From the NCBI RefSeq assembly GCF_047238105.1, contig NZ_JBDFMD010000001.1:1302001-1366000 (forward strand): DNA of 64,000 nt. Direction: 5' to 3'. Below the pieces are notes generated by a model. The model worked only from the letters and a program-made list of their open reading frames with translations. It had not been told where the DNA came from and searched no databases. Every line of letters begins with the position of its first letter. Position 1 is the first letter of the stretch. Source of the DNA: Paenibacillus_D sp047238105 (GTDB lineage: Bacteria; Bacillota; Bacilli; Paenibacillales; Paenibacillaceae). Made by a program: the position numbers and the translations under genes. Positions 34,029-43,207 of the stretch are shown here, one piece after another.

Positions 34029-35684
34029 TCAATGGCCTTGAAACGTATAGACCGCCCCGTGGCTGCCTGCCAGCTGCAACTGGTCGCCGGGCTGGATCTG
34101 GTACAGCTTGTAAGGAATCATGGATTCGCCATTGAGCAGGCTGCCGTTGCGGGAACCCAGATCCTTGGCAGCATACCCCGCCTTTTCCTTGAGGATCTCC
34201 AAGTGAGAGCGGGACAGGCCGGAGCTGGCGTCCACGTAATCCGCATTTTCGCCGGATCGGCCGATGACGAAGCGCCCCCCTGATAACGGTACACGCTCTG
34301 CGCGCCCTTCCCACAACCGTTCCAGGTACGCTTCGCTGTGGCCGTTAAGCTGCGCGGTCATTGACGCAGCGCCCAAAAGCACGGTTTCCTCGCTTCCGGG
34401 TAACGGTGCGGGGACTGTCGGCGGGTTGACTGGCGAGTCCGGCACCTGCCAGCCTGCTGCGCTCCCTCCAGCTTCGGTGGCGGATGCGATTATAGAAGAC
34501 ACCGGAACAGAAACAGGACCTGAAGCAGGAACGGCAGGTGCTGCCTCAGCTTCCTCCTGCTGTCTTTCCCAGCCGCCCCACCGCCAAGCGGATTGTTCCA
34601 CCTCGTAGTCCCGGATTTCCTGCTCAATGGCGCTCTCCGCTTCTAGCTTCGTCTCCTCCGCACTATCCGATCTTCGCCACACCCAATAACCGGCCGCTGC
34701 CATGAGCAGGGTCAAGCCCCCGCAGAACATGGCTCGCTGCATGGTAGGCGCATCCATATATCCGTAGCGCCACACCAATGCGGCAGCCACCGCAACGATC
34801 GCGCCAATGATAATCTTCCGTCTGGAGGCCACCCCCTCCGGCTGTTTGGTTGCCAGACTCTCGGGAGCGGGCAGATCCAATGGGTCGCGAGCAATTGCTG
34901 CTGCGGACGGCTTGGGACTACCGTGCCACGAGGCAGCCTTCACGTCCAGTGAAGGCGATGCAGCCGCAGGAGGACGCAGATCCTGCTCTCGACGAAGGGA
35001 CGGCTGGGCATCCATGCGCGATTGTACCGCAGCCGGCCGAGCTTTGCTCTGCACATATGTCGACGGTTCAACTGCTCCGATCTGCTGCTTCTGTACCCGG
35101 GCCGCATCTGGCAAAGCTGCCAGGGCAGTCAGCTCCAAGAGCAGCTCGCGGATGCCGGTCCAATCCGCGCTTGATGTGCCAAGCTCGCGAAGCATTCGCT
35201 GCAGTCCGGCGCCATTGACCTGCTCGACATGGATCGTCCAACGGACAGCGAGCGCCATCAGTCTCTCTCTTACCGGCTGCTCCGGCTCTTCGCGCAGCGG
35301 CATGTATGCCAGCCCAATATCCGACCAGGCCTCGCCTACATACATGTAATGCTCATGCAGCAGGATCGCTTCGCTGCGCAGCATATAATGTTTGCAGTCA
35401 TCCAGCGCTTCCACTATGGTCAGCATCAACTGGTAATATTGCCTCATCGTAAAGGGTCCTGTCTGCAGCCGATGCGACAGCATGCGTTTGCCCGCCAGTA
35501 CGTAACGAAATGTGATACGCCCGTCCAGGTCGTACCAGTCCATCTTGAGCAATCGCGGCATGTCAGCCGCTTGCAGCATGCTCAGTTCCAGTTCATCCAG
35601 CTCTGCGCGCACAATCCCCGTTTCCCGGTCCAGCAACATCTCATGTCCGCGCTGCATGGCAAAATCCATCCGGAATGGTTCCAT
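34029..35684 (-). CDS. FHA domain protein with DUF6382-like N-terminus (pilus cluster)
   Basis: The protein has 551 residues. The N-terminal part (about 1-175) resembles DUF6382, a protein-kinase-like scaffold found before FHA domains. A Pro/Ala/Ser-rich linker, two short hydrophobic segments (about 275-330) and a C-terminal FHA domain follow, with Val-Ile-Gly-Arg-Ser, Leu-Ser-Arg-Ser-His and Asp-Leu-Gly-Ser-Arg-Asn-Gly-Ser (phosphothreonine binding). The start is ATG 35684, with GAGGAG 7 bases upstream. It is the last gene of the Tad-like cluster. FHA proteins at such loci probably link Ser/Thr phosphorylation to pilus assembly, which is inference here. Confidence 0.82.
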   Translation of the reverse strand: MEPFRMDFAMQRGHEMLLDRETGIVRAELDELELSMLQAADMPRLLKMDWYDLDGRITFRYVLAGKRMLSHRLQTGPFTMRQYYQLMLTIVEALDDCKHYMLRSEAILLHEHYMYVGEAWSDIGLAYMPLREEPEQPVRERLMALAVRWTIHVEQVNGAGLQRMLRELGTSSADWTGIRELLLELTALAALPDAARVQKQQIGAVEPSTYVQSKARPAAVQSRMDAQPSLRREQDLRPPAAASPSLDVKAASWHGSPKPSAAAIARDPLDLPAPESLATKQPEGVASRRKIIIGAIVAVAAALVWRYGYMDAPTMQRAMFCGGLTLLMAAAGYWVWRRSDSAEETKLEAESAIEQEIRDYEVEQSAWRWGGWERQQEEAEAAPAVPASGPVSVPVSSIIASATEAGGSAAGWQVPDSPVNPPTVPAPLPGSEETVLLGAASMTAQLNGHSEAYLERLWEGRAERVPLSGGRFVIGRSGENADYVDASSGLSRSHLEILKEKAGYAAKDLGSRNGSLLNGESMIPYKLYQIQPGDQLQLAGSHGAVYTFQGH

Positions 35685-35703
35685 TTCGGTTCTCCTCTCC
35701 AAT

Positions 35704-36210
35704 TCAAATCAGGAAGTAAATCAAGGCAGCCGGTGCAACTGCCAGCATAAAGGGAAAGCGCAGACGCTGCTTAGCCTCTGAGCCGTCCATCGTCCCACTG
35801 GTCCCTCCCAAACGGAACCAACTCCGCAGCACATCTACGCAACGATAGAAAAAGGGCCGATGAATCACAAGGATGATCACCCCAATCAATCCGGCAAACA
35901 ATATAGAATAGCACAGCACCTGAAGGACGGCGGCTGGTCCCAGCCATGCGCCCAGCGCCCCGAACAGCTTGACATCGCCGGCACCGACACCCTTTAACAG
36001 GTATAGGATGAGAAGCGGTCCAAAGCCTGCTGCTGTGCCCAGCAGAGCCTCCGCCAGCCCGCCCCAGCCGCCCATTACCCCCTGGTACAGCAAACCGGCT
36101 AGACAGGCTGTTAAGGTCAGACGATTCGGTATGATCATCGCCCGGACATCGGTGAATAGCGCCGCCGCGACGATCAGGAGAGCAGCCGTGCCTGTGATAG
36201 TCATCATCAT
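35704..36210 (-). CDS. A24 family prepilin peptidase (TadV/CpaA-like)
   Basis: This 168-residue membrane protease has the core of A24 peptidases: Leu-Phe-Thr-Asp-Val-Arg near residue 20 (first catalytic Asp) and Gly-Ala-Gly-Asp-Val-Lys-Leu near residue 78 (second catalytic Asp), within about five hydrophobic segments. It would cleave the prepilin leader of the Flp-type pilin and of TadE-like pseudopilins encoded upstream. Three consecutive in-frame ATG codons follow AAAGGAGC, so the exact start may be 36210, 36207 or 36204. Confidence 0.9.
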   Translation of the reverse strand: MMMTITGTAALLIVAAALFTDVRAMIIPNRLTLTACLAGLLYQGVMGGWGGLAEALLGTAAGFGPLLILYLLKGVGAGDVKLFGALGAWLGPAAVLQVLCYSILFAGLIGVIILVIHRPFFYRCVDVLRSWFRLGGTSGTMDGSEAKQRLRFPFMLAVAPAALIYFLI

Positions 36211-36237
36211 TAAGCTCCTTTACATTTTGAACATACA

Positions 36238-37188
36238 CTACTGGGTATTGGCTTTGACGACATCAAAATGCATCCCGACCTGTCTGCCGTCAGGTCCTGT
36301 CACGGAGAGCTCCCAGGTCCCCGGAGTGGTATTGCCGGAGACATGCCATTCCCACTCGACATAGCCGTTCTCGTCGGCAGTCGCTTCCCCCAGATGACGC
36401 GCCTTGCTGGACCCGCTTTTGTACTGCACGGCTAGCACGACTGCCGCTCCAGGATCCGTGCGCACACTCAGTCTGGCTTTGCGGCCCGGCCTGACAGGAT
36501 CTGGTTGAATGCCGATGATCTGCAGGAGGCCTGCATCGTCAACGGCCATACGCCCGGAATCGGAAGGCACCGCATCAGGAATCCATACACGCTCAGATAC
36601 ACGCCCGTGCAGCGTCAGAGAACGCGGCGTAAATGGCAGGCCCAGGGGATAGTCATAAGCTACCGTCAGCTCCAGGTAAGCTTCATCGCGTCCTTGCAGA
36701 TCCGGCAGCTTCATATTCTCTACGCTAAGGCGCTCCACATCCAATACGCTCGGCTCAGCGACACGGCGCAGGAGCGGCTCCGCGACCCGGGAGGCCAGAT
36801 ACGATGAAGCCATATCCTCCACATCGCTCCAGTCGCCCGAGACGGCTGCTTCAATCAGGGCTCCTGCCGGATCGGGAAGCCACCGGGCCAGCGCCTCCGC
36901 AGCCTGTCCCATATCCGCCAGCGGCAGCCGCTGCTGCTCCGGATCGGGGCGCTTCGGCAGCCGGTCGGCTGCCAGCATGGCCGGATGAAGATGGGCGGCC
37001 GTCTGCCGGACGACCTGCGAAGCTGCATCGTTCAAAGCCATCTGCGCTGCGGCCAGCTGCACCAAAAAGATAAAAAACAACAATACGAACAAGACCAGCG
37101 GCAGCAGCAGCGCCGCCTCCAGTACGATACCCCCGCTTTCGTCCCTGCGACTACGAATAAGACCAGGCCACTGTTTTCGTTGATTCAT
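36238..37188 (-). CDS. TadE-like pseudopilin with C-terminal beta domain
   Basis: This 316-residue protein has the TadE-type N-terminus: basic residues, Glu in Asp-Glu-Ser-Gly-Gly-Ile-Val-Leu-Glu, then a hydrophobic helix (about residues 20-48). The periplasmic-side domain is novel to me. The last about 90 residues (from Pro-Asp-Pro-Val-Arg-Pro-Gly) look like an Ig-like fold. Its start lies within the end of the DUF5702 gene (38-base overlap), indicating translational coupling. It is probably a minor pilin or surface-exposed part of the Tad-like system. Confidence 0.75.
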   Translation of the reverse strand: MNQRKQWPGLIRSRRDESGGIVLEAALLLPLVLFVLLFFIFLVQLAAAQMALNDAASQVVRQTAAHLHPAMLAADRLPKRPDPEQQRLPLADMGQAAEALARWLPDPAGALIEAAVSGDWSDVEDMASSYLASRVAEPLLRRVAEPSVLDVERLSVENMKLPDLQGRDEAYLELTVAYDYPLGLPFTPRSLTLHGRVSERVWIPDAVPSDSGRMAVDDAGLLQIIGIQPDPVRPGRKARLSVRTDPGAAVVLAVQYKSGSSKARHLGEATADENGYVEWEWHVSGNTTPGTWELSVTGPDGRQVGMHFDVVKANTQ

Positions 37189-39391
37189 AGCGATTCCCCG
37201 TTACCTTTCCGTCCAGCAGCCCTGTACGGGCAAGCTGCTTCATCATCCCGGGCAAAAACCACAGCCGCAGCGAAGCGGTGATCTCCGCAGAAGCCCCGGT
37301 CGGCATCATCGCCAGCCGATAGCCCGTGTTGTGTTCCATCAGGGCGATCATCCTCGACATCTTGGTCTCCGCCGAGCTCTGCACCATGAGAAATATCCGC
37401 AAATAATCCACATATCTCACATCCACCTTGGCGTATTTGGACAACTCGGTCTTGCCTGTACGCACCAGCTCCAATACATCCTCGACCGACTTGGCGATGC
37501 CATAGACAACAGCCGCAGCCAGGATCAGCAGCGGATGGCCGAGCCCGCGGCTTTCGATCAGTCCTTCCATCGTGCGGATCGCCAGCCGGACTGCAAAAAT
37601 CTCGCCGTACGCGGCCGAGACGTTGCCTGCCGGATGATGAATCCCGTACAGCACATACTCCAGTTCCTGCTGGCTTACGTTAAGCGAATGGGCGAACTCC
37701 TCGCTCCCCCCGTCCGTGAACAGATTCTGAAGCTTCTGGGGCGGGAAATGCGCAAAACGCTGGGCGGCAAATTCGTTGAGATAGAGCGTATCGCGAAAGT
37801 CGGTCACTGCCTCGCCCATGCTGCCGAACAACCCGCCCAGACCGTTCATCGCTTGCTCTGCTTCCGTGCTGGCCGTCTCTTCGCTCGCATCAGAACCGCC
37901 ATCGGCTGGCCCTGCGTCTCCCGTATAAGCATTAAAACGCACACTATCCTCAAAACGCGCACGCAGCTGTTCAAAAGCTTCTCTATGCTCATCGATCTGC
38001 GGGCTTAGCGACATCCGCTGCAGGAGGGCACGAGCGTCCTTCATCATCCCGGCCGCAGCAGCCTCCTTTTCTTTTTGGAGCTTGGCCGTGGGACCGTTGG
38101 CCGGAAGCTTGAGGTGTCGCTGCTCTAGCACTGTACCGGGCTGGGAATAACGCGTGATATAGCTTGTAAAGCTGAGGTTCAGACTGCCAAGCGACTCCTC
38201 GAGCATAGGATGGGCAGACAAGCTGTTGAGGGCTGCGTTGACCGTCGCCCGAAAGGCGTTGCCCTCCATCTCTACCGCCCGGAAGTCAGTCAACTGTTCG
38301 CGAATCTCGGTCTTGTATAATTCAAAATAGTCATCTGCCAGCACTAGATCATCGGCCATCTTGCGAATGCTGACCAACTCCTCGCTTACCTCGGAAGTTA
38401 CCCCATCCCCCGACACGCCCGGACTATCTGCGTTTTGCAAGCGGTCGTAGCCGCCGGGTGCCGAAGCAGCAGCAGACTTTGCCAGCTCATGCATTGCGCG
38501 GTTGGCATCTTGCGCCTTCTCCACCTCTGCTATTGCCTCTTGCAGGAGCGGATCTTGGCGAACAAGCGCTCTAGAGGCTGCTTGATAGATCTCGTCGGCC
38601 GTACTGCGGGCCGAAGACTGATAGGCTGCGATTGCTGCGGCATATAGCAGACCGGTACCGTCCTCCGTACGCGCATCACTGGCCAGCCAAGCCGTGTAAT
38701 TGCCATATTCGGCCACGATTCCCCAGGCTGTCTGGTCGTTCAAATGCGAGCCGATCGTGGTCGGAATCAGCTTCTTCAACCCGGAATCAGCACCGATGGC
38801 AGCCACTGTGCGCTGCAAGGTCAAGGCTTCCTTTAGCGCTTTCTCCCGCGACTCGTACAACTTGCGCATCTGCTCCAACAAATTGACGGTCGCAGTCGCC
38901 TCTTTCATCGCGCCGGAGAGCGGCTTGAAGCGGGAGATCATGTCCATTGTGAAGTCAATCGGCGCTTTGTATTTCATCTCTTCTAGCACCTGTCGTTTGA
39001 ACACGTCATGGGTGCCCATCACCTGCGACGGGTTGACGTGCGAAGCCTCCCGCTCCATCGGCAGCAGCTGGAATCCCCCTTCGGGGGATGTCAAGCTTTG
39101 GTCCGCGACCCGCTCCAAAATGCCGTCTGCATCCGAACCGCCGCGCGCAAACAGGCCGTACCGGCTGTAGAGCATCTCATCATACGCGGACAGCACAGAG
39201 CGGATGCCGCTTTGAGCCGCGATCTCCAGCTTACGGTCAGCTGCCGCAATGCGGCCGAAATCGATAAGCACCGCCGTGAACAGGAGAATGCCGGCCATGA
39301 CCAGCGAGAAGAAGACGGTGATCGCGCCGTCGGGGCTGCCAAAAAAATCGCGGCGACGGGGTTTGGAGGATTGCTTGGTGTGCAGAGTCAT
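37151..39391 (-). CDS. DUF5702 family pilus-cluster membrane protein
   Basis: This 746-residue protein has the typical N-terminus Gly-Ala-Ile-Thr-Val-Phe-Phe-Ser-Leu-Val with a single hydrophobic helix (about residues 20-45), as in pilin-like DUF5702 proteins that accompany Tad genes in Firmicutes. A long extracytoplasmic region rich in Ala, Glu and Leu follows, suggesting coiled-coil helices. Near residues 600-650 lies a short hydrophobic segment (Leu-Leu-Ile-Leu-Ala-Ala-Ala-Val-Val). The ATG overlaps the stop of the upstream TadE gene (ATGA). The function is not known; a large structural pseudopilin is likely. Confidence 0.8.
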   Translation of the reverse strand: MTLHTKQSSKPRRRDFFGSPDGAITVFFSLVMAGILLFTAVLIDFGRIAAADRKLEIAAQSGIRSVLSAYDEMLYSRYGLFARGGSDADGILERVADQSLTSPEGGFQLLPMEREASHVNPSQVMGTHDVFKRQVLEEMKYKAPIDFTMDMISRFKPLSGAMKEATATVNLLEQMRKLYESREKALKEALTLQRTVAAIGADSGLKKLIPTTIGSHLNDQTAWGIVAEYGNYTAWLASDARTEDGTGLLYAAAIAAYQSSARSTADEIYQAASRALVRQDPLLQEAIAEVEKAQDANRAMHELAKSAAASAPGGYDRLQNADSPGVSGDGVTSEVSEELVSIRKMADDLVLADDYFELYKTEIREQLTDFRAVEMEGNAFRATVNAALNSLSAHPMLEESLGSLNLSFTSYITRYSQPGTVLEQRHLKLPANGPTAKLQKEKEAAAAGMMKDARALLQRMSLSPQIDEHREAFEQLRARFEDSVRFNAYTGDAGPADGGSDASEETASTEAEQAMNGLGGLFGSMGEAVTDFRDTLYLNEFAAQRFAHFPPQKLQNLFTDGGSEEFAHSLNVSQQELEYVLYGIHHPAGNVSAAYGEIFAVRLAIRTMEGLIESRGLGHPLLILAAAVVYGIAKSVEDVLELVRTGKTELSKYAKVDVRYVDYLRIFLMVQSSAETKMSRMIALMEHNTGYRLAMMPTGASAEITASLRLWFLPGMMKQLARTGLLDGKVTGNRYESTKTVAWSYS

Positions 39392-40101
39392 TGCTTGCCG
39401 CCTCCTTTGGCGGCGCGGCCGCGCAGGATCTCTGCCGCCTGCGACCGCTTCGCATTGGTATCTGCGCCATCGCCGAACTTGGCCGTGTAGTACCTAACCA
39501 GATCAACGCTGCGAATGAACTCCACCGGATCAACGACTGTACCCGCGGCCCGGGCCTGGGGCTCCGAATGGCCGATCAGATACTCCAATGGCGCGATCCG
39601 GATCGGCTGCCTCACCCGTGCAGTCACGGTACGCTGCAGCAAGCCGCCTTCAAAGGTCAGGTCCCCCCCATATGCTTCAGGGATGAAGACGGCGGCTGCC
39701 GACAGCTTAGTAGTCGGCAGCCCCCCTTCACTTGTTCCACCATCAGGCAGTTGTACCCGCACGGGCTCCGTGTCCGCCACCAGACCGAACAGCGAATCCA
39801 GCATATGATCATCGTGAAGCCGCCAATAGAGCGCATCATACTGGCCGGCAGGCGCCAGTCCGCTCATCGCATCCCGGTGGCTGTTGTCCCAGCTGTGAGC
39901 CGCCCGGCCGGCGGTCAGCGAAGCGCTGTGATAAAGCACGACCTTCTGATAGACATACATGCTCATGAATAGCATCGCCAGCAGGGCTACTAACACTGCG
40001 GGGAAGACGAGGCTGGCTTCGATGGTGAAGCTTCCTCGCTCGCCACGGACAAGAGAACGCAGCGAGCGAGAGCTTTTGATGGAATAGAGCGCCGCCATCA
40101 T
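39388..40101 (-). CDS. TadE family pilus assembly protein
   Basis: The 237 residues have a TadE-like N-terminal segment: Arg-Gly-Glu-Arg-Gly-Ser-Phe-Thr-Ile-Glu-Ala-Ser-Leu-Val-Phe-Pro, with the conserved Glu, followed by a hydrophobic helix. The rest is expected outside the membrane. It is coupled to its neighbours: the ATG overlaps the stop of the Flp pilin gene and its own stop overlaps the start of the DUF5702 gene. A TadE-like pseudopilin is the best assignment. Confidence 0.82.
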   Translation of the reverse strand: MMAALYSIKSSRSLRSLVRGERGSFTIEASLVFPAVLVALLAMLFMSMYVYQKVVLYHSASLTAGRAAHSWDNSHRDAMSGLAPAGQYDALYWRLHDDHMLDSLFGLVADTEPVRVQLPDGGTSEGGLPTTKLSAAAVFIPEAYGGDLTFEGGLLQRTVTARVRQPIRIAPLEYLIGHSEPQARAAGTVVDPVEFIRSVDLVRYYTAKFGDGADTNAKRSQAAEILRGRAAKGGGKQ

Positions 40102-40283
40102 TCAAAAATTTCGTTTGCCTTGCCTTCCGCTTGGCCCAATAATCTTTCTACCAATTCCATGATCCAATCCTTAAAAAGAAGGGCAATCAATATAACAACC
40201 GCAATAATCAACACAATCTCCAGCGTCCCGATCCCGTCTTCCTCGTCCCAAAATTGCTTCACAGCCTGGTTCAAATTCATCAT
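40098..40283 (-). CDS. flp: Flp-type pilin
   Basis: This short protein of 61 residues is the probable major pilin. It has a short charged N-terminus (Met-Met-Asn-Leu-Asn-Gln to Glu-Glu-Asp-Gly), then Ile-Gly-Thr-Leu-Glu with the pilin Glu and a hydrophobic helix of about 20 residues. A short C-terminal tail follows. The Gly/Thr-Leu-Glu pattern fits processing by the prepilin peptidase of this cluster. The start may be 40283 or 40280 (two ATG codons). A clear binding site is only weakly seen (AAGG, and GAGGAG 12 bases away). The frame is open further upstream, but that part looks non-coding. Confidence 0.85.
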   Translation of the reverse strand: MMNLNQAVKQFWDEEDGIGTLEIVLIIAVVILIALLFKDWIMELVERLLGQAEGKANEIFE

Positions 40284-40318
40284 CCTTGCTTCACACTCCT
40301 CAGTTTGTAGGTAACCAC

Positions 40319-41200
40319 TCAAGACATCATCAATATCGCGGGCGAAGCCACGATGACCATCAGCACCATGAAAATGACCACTAGCGGAAAGACCAGCTTG
40401 GAGGAAGCCTCCTCGCCCAAGGTGCGGGAGACCGACTTGCGCTTTTCCCACAGCATATAGGACAACTCCCGCAGCGAGAGCCGGAGCCGGTCGCCGCCGC
40501 GCCTGTAGTTGAGCAGCAGATTGGTCGTGAACATCGACACCTCCTGGACGGCACAGCGCTTGCTGAAGCCCTCCAGCGCAATATGAAAAGCGACGCCATT
40601 GTGCATGTCGCGGCACATCCGGGTCAGCTCCGCATACAGCGGATGACCGGCGGCCGTTTCCTTGACATGGCTCGCCTGACAACGCAGCAGCGCCCGCTGG
40701 AGCGTCTCGCCGGCGCCGATCAACAGCATCAGATGACTGATCAGCTCCGGCATCGCCAGCAGCACTTCCTGCCTGCGGCGCTGGATGCGCGTCTTCAGGT
40801 CGCGGAGCTTGGCCGCAGGGATGATGCCGGCGATCACCGCGCCGATCGCCAGGATCGCCGGCTCCCCGCTCTGCCAGGCCATTAGAGCCGCAACTGTCAA
40901 GGCCGCATAGCCATAAGAAACGGCCAGCGCCAGCTCACGCTTCGTGTCGTCGAACGTGTGGCGTTCGCCGTTTAGGATAAGCAAACGGCTGTGCAGAATC
41001 GTCAGGAAAGACTGCAGCTGTTCCCAAAGATTGAAGCGTTCGGCTGCCGCCAGCCACGGCAGCGTAAGATGCCAAGCAAGCGGTTCATTGCGCTTGCCCC
41101 GCGGGCCGCCTCGTGTCTGTCTTAGCTGCAGCGCCGCCCAGCCGTATCCGGTTGCCCAAAGGATCACCAGCAAGGCTGCGGCAAATTGCGCCAGCACCAT
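40319..41200 (-). CDS. tadC: Type II secretion F domain protein, TadC-like
   Basis: This 293-residue inner-membrane platform protein has about four hydrophobic segments and a T2SSF cytoplasmic domain (Ala-Met-Pro-Glu-Leu-Ile-Ser-His-Leu-Met-Leu-Leu-Ile-Gly-Ala-Gly-Glu-Thr). In Tad systems TadB and TadC form the membrane platform driven by the TadA ATPase. AGGAGGAGG precedes the ATG. It follows the TadB-like gene by 19 bases and is followed by the pilin gene at 36 bases. Confidence 0.9.
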   Translation of the reverse strand: MVLAQFAAALLVILWATGYGWAALQLRQTRGGPRGKRNEPLAWHLTLPWLAAAERFNLWEQLQSFLTILHSRLLILNGERHTFDDTKRELALAVSYGYAALTVAALMAWQSGEPAILAIGAVIAGIIPAAKLRDLKTRIQRRRQEVLLAMPELISHLMLLIGAGETLQRALLRCQASHVKETAAGHPLYAELTRMCRDMHNGVAFHIALEGFSKRCAVQEVSMFTTNLLLNYRRGGDRLRLSLRELSYMLWEKRKSVSRTLGEEASSKLVFPLVVIFMVLMVIVASPAILMMS

Positions 41201-41219
41201 AGCCCCCTCCTCCTTTCCC

Positions 41220-41972
41220 TCAGATGCGAATCGCCATCAGCCTGATCATGAACCAGTAGCACAGGCCGAGCACCACCAGGCACACTGTCAGCAGCACGTA
41301 GCCGATAGGACTCGCGTAGAGCGGCGCCATGTAGTCCGGCGCAGCAGCGGCCAGGAAGCCCAGGAAGATAAACGGAATCGCCATCATAATGCGGCTCTCA
41401 AACTTCTTTTGCGCGATCATCACCCCGAGCTCCAACTGAATATCCAGCTTCTCGCCGATGGTCTGCGAGGTCGACCGGATAATCTCGACCAGGTCTCCTC
41501 CGGTACGTTTGCCTGTCGCAAATACATCAACGAAATGGGTAATATCTTCGACCCCCGCACGCTCGCTGAATTGCCGCAGCACCGGCTCCAGCGACTCGCC
41601 GTTGTCCAGCCGGATCCGGATCATCGTAAACTCGCGCAGGATGTCCGTCCGCGAATCGGGGTAGATCAGCTGCAGGTCGCCCGCGAGCGAACGGAAGGCA
41701 TTCTCCACCGAGCGTCCTGCCGCTAATGAAGAGGTGAGTGAAGCGAGCGCCTCCTTGAACTGCAATCGGAGCCGCTGACGCCGCTGCTCCGCCAACACCT
41801 GGCGCCACCACCTAGGCATCAAGAGCCCTGCTGCGGCACACACACATGCCACAATGATGGAACGATAGAACAAATACGACGCTGCGAATGCGATCAAGGC
41901 CCCCACAGCTACCGCCAATACATGCTGACCTTGGCTCAGCTGGTAGACCCGGTAATCGGTCAGCTCCGGCAT
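41220..41972 (-). CDS. tadB: Type II secretion F domain protein, TadB-like
   Basis: The other platform protein has 250 residues with two N-terminal hydrophobic segments, a T2SSF domain (Phe-Lys-Glu-Ala-Leu-Ala-Ser-Leu-Thr-Ser-Ser-Leu-Ala-Ala-Gly) and two C-terminal helices. The ATG at 41972 shares its first base with the last base of the TadA stop (TGATG), so it is translationally coupled; GGGGAG lies 6 bases upstream. Confidence 0.92.
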   Translation of the reverse strand: MPELTDYRVYQLSQGQHVLAVAVGALIAFAASYLFYRSIIVACVCAAAGLLMPRWWRQVLAEQRRQRLRLQFKEALASLTSSLAAGRSVENAFRSLAGDLQLIYPDSRTDILREFTMIRIRLDNGESLEPVLRQFSERAGVEDITHFVDVFATGKRTGGDLVEIIRSTSQTIGEKLDIQLELGVMIAQKKFESRIMMAIPFIFLGFLAAAAPDYMAPLYASPIGYVLLTVCLVVLGLCYWFMIRLMAIRI

Positions 41973-43207
41973 CACCCGCTCCCCCTCCCCGCAAGTCCCG
42001 CCATCTGCAGCTTGGCTATGTGCCGCATCGCCTCACCCGTCGTCTGCAGCGACCCGACGATCCGTCCCTCATGCTCTCCCTCTTCGACGAACCGGTACAG
42101 GGAGCGCGTCCGCACCTCTCCATCTTCCAACCCGGTGACTTCGCTGATCTCCGTCACTCTGCGGCTGCGGTCCCGCAGCCGGGAGAGGTGGATCATCACA
42201 TCGATCGCCGAAGCAATCTGCTGCCGGATGACGGGAATCGGCAGCTCGGCAGCGCTCAGCACCATCGTCTCCAGCCGACCTATCATGTCTCGGGTGTTGT
42301 TAGCATGGCCGGTGGATAGCGAACCGTCATGTCCGGTATTCATGGCCTGCAGCATATCCAACGCCTCGCCGCCCCGGACCTCGCCGACGACGATCCGGGA
42401 GGGCCGCATCCGCAGCGAAGCCCGGATGAGCTCCCGCATCGGGATCTCGCCCTTGCCTTCCGTATTGGCGTTGCGCGTCTCCAGCGACACCAGGTTGGGC
42501 ACGGTACGGATCTGCAGCTCCGCCGAGTCCTCGATCGTGACGATCCGCTCATCCGCCGGGATGAACTGGGATAGTGCATTGAGGAACGTTGTCTTGCCCG
42601 AGCCGGTGCCGCCGCTGATGAAGATGTTGTACTTGGCGACGACCAGCTTGCGCAGCAGCTCAGCAGCTTCTTCGCTGACCGCTCCCATCCGGATCAGATC
42701 CGCCATCAGGAGCGGCTGCTCGGGGAACTTGCGGATCGTCATCGTCGGGCCCTTGAGCGCGATCGGCGGCAGGACGACATGAACACGGGATCCGTCAGGC
42801 AGCCTGGCGTCGACGATCGGCGAAGACTCGTTGACGACGCGGTTGACGCGGGCCACCACGCTCTGGATCAGATCCTCCAGCCGCTCCCGGCTCTCGAAAG
42901 CATGAGGATAACGGCTCATCCCTCCCCCCTGTTCGATGAAGATATCATCATAATCGTTGATCATGATCTCGGTTACTGCCGGATCGTCCATCAGCGGCTG
43001 GAGGACATCAAGTCCGCGGAACGAGTGAAACAGTCTGCGGACGAGCTGCAGCTTCTCCGTCGATGTCATCGCAGCGGAGCCCTCCCATCTGAAGACGGCC
43101 TGCTCGATAAGGTCTGTCAGCTCGCTGTCGGTCACCGCGCCGACCAGATCAATGCGCTCGCGAATATGGCTCCTCAGCCCCAGCACCACCTCCTCTGCTA
43201 CGATCAA
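41972..43207 (-). CDS. tadA: CpaF/TadA family secretion ATPase
   Basis: This 411-residue hexameric ATPase powers pilus assembly. It contains a Walker A motif Gly-Gly-Thr-Gly-Ser-Gly-Lys-Thr-Thr (about residues 200-208), an Asp box (Thr-Ile-Glu-Asp-Ser-Ala-Glu-Leu), a Walker B region (Arg-Ile-Val-Val-Gly-Glu-Val-Arg-Gly-Gly-Glu-Ala) and His box His-Ala-Asn-Asn-Thr. TTG 43207 is the likely start, with GGGAGG 8 bases upstream. It overlaps the 3' end of the CpaE-like gene by 59 bases. Confidence 0.95.
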   Translation of the reverse strand: MIVAEEVVLGLRSHIRERIDLVGAVTDSELTDLIEQAVFRWEGSAAMTSTEKLQLVRRLFHSFRGLDVLQPLMDDPAVTEIMINDYDDIFIEQGGGMSRYPHAFESRERLEDLIQSVVARVNRVVNESSPIVDARLPDGSRVHVVLPPIALKGPTMTIRKFPEQPLLMADLIRMGAVSEEAAELLRKLVVAKYNIFISGGTGSGKTTFLNALSQFIPADERIVTIEDSAELQIRTVPNLVSLETRNANTEGKGEIPMRELIRASLRMRPSRIVVGEVRGGEALDMLQAMNTGHDGSLSTGHANNTRDMIGRLETMVLSAAELPIPVIRQQIASAIDVMIHLSRLRDRSRRVTEISEVTGLEDGEVRTRSLYRFVEEGEHEGRIVGSLQTTGEAMRHIAKLQMAGLAGRGSG